Source: a virus. From it: 24,849 nt of DNA. The notes under the pieces were generated by a model, which saw only the letters and a program-made list of their open reading frames with translations, was not told the DNA's origin and searched no databases. The translations under genes and the position numbers were made by a program. Location: the IMG/VR virus record IMGVR_UViG_3300042090_000917, positions 1-24,849 of that record, one strand, 5' to 3'. Below, piece by piece: positions 22,166 to 24,849 of this stretch. Positions within the stretch are counted from its first letter, which is position 1. The number at the start of each line of letters is the position of its first letter.

Positions 22166-22565
22166 GGAGTTCGGCTCCACAGAACGGACAGTAGTCAGCA
22201 CCACCAACGCGGACTCCGCTTCCGCATCCTCTGCATATTTCCCCCTCGTCGTAATCCCAGCCCTCACAAAGATTCTCTTCCATCGCGTAGGACGGTAGGC
22301 AATCCAGATGAAGATCCGGGATAGGGTTGGTCAGCTCTTTGTCATCGAGGATCATGGGGCGCCCACTCTTCTGGCCCCTCCCCACTCGACCGATGATGAG
22401 GCTGATTGCGATCTCGTCGTACTCAATGACCTCGTCGCAGTATGAGCACTTCAGGTACTGCGGCTCTACATACGGGAACTCAGGGGGTACGTAAGGCACC
22501 TCTGGGGCCCGCTGTGCTACCTCTACGTGCGAGGTGAATGGCCACCTCGTGTACACGTCATCCAT
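22152..22565 (-). CDS. Double zinc-binding small protein (137 aa)
   Basis: 137 residues starting MDDVYTRWPFTSHVEVAQRA. The ATG at 22565 overlaps the upstream stop by 8 nt and has AGAAGGA upstream. A Pro/Tyr-rich start (EVPYVPPEFPYVEPQ) precedes CSYC (40-43), which may pair with H87 and C89 (HLDC), and a clean zinc ribbon at C111/C114 and C126/C129 (CRGCG, CPFCG). This looks like a nucleic-acid- or protein-binding adaptor. I do not recognise the family. It belongs to the short leftward island between portal and RNA polymerase genes. Confidence 0.65.
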   Translation of the reverse strand: MDDVYTRWPFTSHVEVAQRAPEVPYVPPEFPYVEPQYLKCSYCDEVIEYDEIAISLIIGRVGRGQKSGRPMILDDKELTNPIPDLHLDCLPSYAMEENLCEGWDYDEGEICRGCGSGVRVGGADYCPFCGAELHERE

Positions 22566-23010
22566 TCCTTCTCCCTGTGGGGTTTCGAAGAACAAGCTGC
22601 AGCAAAGAGCTCTCCTTCCCGCACCTCGTGCAGCCGGTCAGGCCGGGGCGGTCAGGATCAAAGTTGGGGTCGTCGGGTTCACGCGACGGGTCTCGCCCCG
22701 AGTTGTAGTGGGCGGTCAGTTTTCGACCGCCGTTCTTCTTGTCCTCATCTCGGGTCTCTTCCAAGCACACCCAGCACTCCCAGGAGACTACCCACCCCTG
22801 TGCGATCCGGGCCTCCACCCACTGAGAGAACAGGGGGCAGGTGCCGCAGTCGAAGGCGTGGGAGCACATGCTCCGGACTTCGAAGGTGAGCTGCTCTGCC
22901 TCGCTGGTGATGGGGTGGATGATCGGCTCCCCCTTCTCGTTGAAGGTCCCGCCGTTGCTGGCGAAGAGGTGGGAGCAGAAGGCTTCACGGACGGGGGAGT
23001 CGTGATCCAA
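22558..23010 (-). CDS. Cysteine-rich small protein (150 aa)
   Basis: 150 residues starting at TTG (LDHDSPVREAFCSHLFASNG, read as Met first). The TTG at 23010 has AGGAG five bases upstream, overlapping the stop of the tiny gene before it; no ATG fits better. Cysteines lie at 12, 49, 55, 58, 79, 82, 127 and 130 (CSHAFDCGTCPLF, CWVC, CTRCG), enough for two metal sites. The middle (NSGRDPSREPDDPNFDPDRP) is Asp/Pro/Arg-rich and probably disordered. Function unknown. Confidence 0.55.
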   Translation of the reverse strand: MDHDSPVREAFCSHLFASNGGTFNEKGEPIIHPITSEAEQLTFEVRSMCSHAFDCGTCPLFSQWVEARIAQGWVVSWECWVCLEETRDEDKKNGGRKLTAHYNSGRDPSREPDDPNFDPDRPGLTGCTRCGKESSLLQLVLRNPTGRRNG

Positions 23011-23018
23011 GGCTTCTC

Positions 23019-23105
23019 CTAGAGATGGTCAGCCCAAATTACCCGCAGCCACTGCAGAACCTCAGTGAAAAGTAGACTAAGGAAGAGGTAGAGAAAGCGT
23101 TTCAC
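23019..23105 (-). CDS. Predicted 28-aa hydrophobic peptide
   Basis: A GTG-initiated 28-codon frame reading MKRFLYLFLSLLFTEVLQWL then RVIWADHL. It has two basic residues, then a hydrophobic stretch long enough for one membrane segment, then a charged end. GGAG lies 9 nt upstream of the GTG, and its stop codon sits inside the ribosome site of the next gene, as for coupled genes. A still shorter 15-codon frame (23102-23149, MEEDSSLNSKRSNHS) would overlap its start as GTGA, but lacks a clear ribosome site. Size makes this tentative; a small membrane protein acting on the host envelope is possible. Confidence 0.45.
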   Translation of the reverse strand: MKRFLYLFLSLLFTEVLQWLRVIWADHL

Positions 23106-23309
23106 GAGTGGTTGCTCCTTTTGGAATTGAGAGATGAGTCTTCTTCCATCAGGTTCTTATCCCGAGGAACCCTCAGGCCTTTTCATTGCCTCTAGAGCGT
23201 CCCTCCTGTACCCTCCACTTGTCACCGGTAGGCTCGAAAACCTTCTGTCTGCGCGGAGGGTAGAGCCCCGGAGAGATGTTCCTCCACTGGGCGCAGGGTG
23301 AGATGAGCA
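23106..23309. promoter_or_regulatory. Divergent intergenic region upstream of the RNA polymerase gene
   Basis: About 200 bp between the leftward island and the rightward RNA polymerase gene should hold divergent promoters. I see no convincing -35/-10 pair; TTGTCA at about 23219 has no matching -10. AAAACCTT at 23235 is also found at the divergent region near 16139, a match too short to interpret. Confidence 0.4.
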
Positions 23310-24849
23310 ATGGCTGACCTCCCTACGGGCACTCCTTTCGACGCTCTCAAGAAGAACGTCGTCGAATCCATCGAGAGCTACTTCCCCTTCGACGGTCGGA
23401 AGCAATCGGTCTCTGTGAGCAACGTGCGGGTCGAGGACAACCTCTCCCACGACGACATCCAGTCTCAGCTCGACGCCAAAGACAAGGAGGGCACCTGGGG
23501 CGTGCCGGTCAAGGCGGACATCAAGCTCATCAACCGGGCTACTGGCAAGGTGGTGGATGAGAAGAAGAACGCCACCCTGGCTCGCATCCCCAAGATCACC
23601 GACCGCCACAGCTACATCGTCGGTGGCAACGAGTACCAGATCGACCATCTCTTCCGACTGAAGTCTGGGGTCTATGCCCGCGTCCAGGAGAGCGGAGACC
23701 TGGAGTCGGAGTTCAACCTGAAGAAGAGCCCCATCGGTCGCGGGTTCTCCGTCGCCTTCAACAACAAGACCAAGAAGTTCACCTTCAAGGTGGGTGACTC
23801 CAACGTCCCTCTGTACCCGGTGCTGAAGAGCATGGGTGTGGCGGACGACCAGTTGGAGAAGGAGTGGGGCAAGCAGCTCTTCGACATCAACCGGATCCGC
23901 AGCGACGAGAAGACCCACAACGCCCTGCTGAGCTTCTGGAAGAAGACCACCAGTGAGGGGGATGAGTTGCCCACCACAACGGAGGGCCTGGCTAAGCACG
24001 TCGGGACCTTCTTTGGGGACACTGAGCTCCTGCCGGACACGACGGCCATCACCCTGGGCAAGCCCTTCACCAAGGTGAATGGAGAGACCCTGACTCTGGC
24101 TGCCTCCAAGATCCTGGGGGTCGCCGCAGGGACCAGCAAGCCAGACGACCGCGACTCTCTGGCCTTCAAGGAGGTGGCGGGTCTCGAAGACTTCTTGCCT
24201 GAGCGCATCCGGAAGAGTGCCAGGAACATCAAGGCCCGAATGCGGCACACGGTGGACCACAAGGAGTCGGTGGGGGACATCCTCTCGACCGATCTCTTCA
24301 ACCGTCCGGTCCATGAGTTCTTCACCAAGGGTGGCTCAGTCTCCGAGCGGTCGGAGCAGACCAACCCGGTGCAGATGCTCTCCGACAGTCGGAAGACCAC
24401 GCTCATCGCCCCTGACCTGGGCGGCATGAAGGGTGAGCACAACCTCGTCACCTCGATGCAGGTGGTGAACCCCAGCCACTTCGGCTTCCTCGATCCGATG
24501 CACACGCCCGAGAGCGAGAAGACGGGCATCACCCTTCACCTCGGCATCGGAGCTCGGAAGAACGGCAAGGACCTGGAGGCTCCCGTCTACGACCACGAGA
24601 CAGGGAAGAACACCCACCTCAACGTCCCCACCTTCCACGCTGCCTCAGTCGTGCTGCCTGATCAGGTTCGCTGGGTGAACGGCAAGCCGGAGGCCATCAA
24701 CGACCACATCAAGGTGAAGATGCCGGGCGGGGACATCGAGAAGGTGCCGGCCAAGGATCTGGGGACGAAGATCCGCTACGTCATGCGTTCGGCCAAGGGG
24801 ATGTTCGACCACGCCTCGAACCTCATCCCCTTCCTGCCCACCGACCAGG
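23310..24849 (+). CDS. RNA polymerase beta-subunit homolog (multisubunit type), 3' end beyond window
   Basis: 513 codons, open to the edge. ATG at 23310 with AGGGTGAG upstream (MADLPTGTPFDALKKNVVES). The beta features appear in order: ITDRHSYIVGGNEYQIDHLF (compare bacterial FIINGTERVVVSQLHRSPG), QTNPVQMLSDSRKTTLIAPD (350-369, compare [20 protein letters not shown] of the rifampicin region), GMKGEHNL, VVNPSHFGFLDPMHTPESEK (compare VHPTHYGRVCPIETPEGPN), and HASNLIPFLPTDQ (compare GASLIPFLEHDDA). It is about 160 residues shorter than E. coli beta up to that point, so the lobes are reduced. The catalytic C-terminal half and any beta-prime gene lie beyond the window. It would transcribe phage genes; whether it acts alone, as a fused chain, or is packaged in the virion cannot be told here. 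Confidence 0.9.
   Translation, partial: MADLPTGTPFDALKKNVVESIESYFPFDGRKQSVSVSNVRVEDNLSHDDIQSQLDAKDKEGTWGVPVKADIKLINRATGKVVDEKKNATLARIPKITDRHSYIVGGNEYQIDHLFRLKSGVYARVQESGDLESEFNLKKSPIGRGFSVAFNNKTKKFTFKVGDSNVPLYPVLKSMGVADDQLEKEWGKQLFDINRIRSDEKTHNALLSFWKKTTSEGDELPTTTEGLAKHVGTFFGDTELLPDTTAITLGKPFTKVNGETLTLAASKILGVAAGTSKPDDRDSLAFKEVAGLEDFLPERIRKSARNIKARMRHTVDHKESVGDILSTDLFNRPVHEFFTKGGSVSERSEQTNPVQMLSDSRKTTLIAPDLGGMKGEHNLVTSMQVVNPSHFGFLDPMHTPESEKTGITLHLGIGARKNGKDLEAPVYDHETGKNTHLNVPTFHAASVVLPDQVRWVNGKPEAINDHIKVKMPGGDIEKVPAKDLGTKIRYVMRSAKGMFDHASNLIPFLPTDQ

Noticed and set aside
23157-24314. Leftward 385-codon frame opposite the RNA polymerase gene
   Set aside because: The rightward frame carries clear RNAP beta motifs; the opposite frame shows none.

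Overview
The window is a stretch of a GC-rich, tailed double-stranded DNA bacteriophage genome (Caudoviricetes). The evidence is a portal protein, a full phage replication and recombination set, tightly packed genes with 1-14 nt ATGA, GTGA or TGATG overlaps, and Shine-Dalgarno (GGAG-type) starts that point to a bacterial host. No integrase, repressor, tRNA, rRNA, insertion sequence or CRISPR array is visible. Nothing here fixes the host; high GC and bacterial ribosome sites are all that can be said.

Layout. Positions 1-16108 read leftwards and form a DNA-metabolism block. From its 5' end (right) to its 3' end (left) it holds: a proline-rich zinc protein; an SF2 (UvsW-type) helicase; four unrecognised small or mid-size genes with a 4Fe-4S uracil-DNA glycosylase among them; another unknown; a DnaB-like helicase; a DnaG-like primase; a 14-cysteine zinc protein that may bind ssDNA; an intrinsic terminator; family A DNA polymerase; a phage macrodomain-like protein; an HU/IHF protein; a zinc-ribbon mini-protein; a RecA/UvsX recombinase; an unknown; a Holliday-junction-resolvase-type nuclease; a second zinc-ribbon mini-protein; a Cas4/RecB-like nuclease; a probable UvsY-like mediator; and a truncated dNMP kinase. 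Together these resemble the T4 recombination-dependent replication kit (UvsX, UvsY, UvsW, resolvase, end-processing nuclease), but built around a Pol I-type polymerase.

A 132-bp divergent region (16109-16240) carries a 17-bp near-perfect palindrome and separates this block from a rightward block (16241-21894). That block holds a 477-aa unknown, a 174-aa protein with a duplicated glycine-rich segment, a 310-aa zinc-ribbon protein, a 231-aa zinc-ribbon/glycine-zipper protein, and a 680-aa portal that itself contains a zinc ribbon and ends in a Gly/Pro/Ala-rich tail. Two of these proteins share an 11-residue motif, A-F-x-D-E-L-E-K-I-A-G, encoded by an identical 25-nt stretch.

A small leftward island (21929-23105) of four short genes, two clearly cysteine-rich and one a 28-aa hydrophobic peptide, interrupts the rightward block. 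The window ends inside a rightward gene beginning at 23310 that encodes a recognisable RNA polymerase beta-subunit homolog (multisubunit type), open to the window edge. The most interesting items are this phage RNAP beta gene and its altered rifampicin-pocket residues, the shared DELEKIAG motif in putative virion proteins, the start-codon hairpin at 18210-18228, the UUCG/GAAA-capped hairpins at gene borders, and the unusual number of small zinc-binding proteins.
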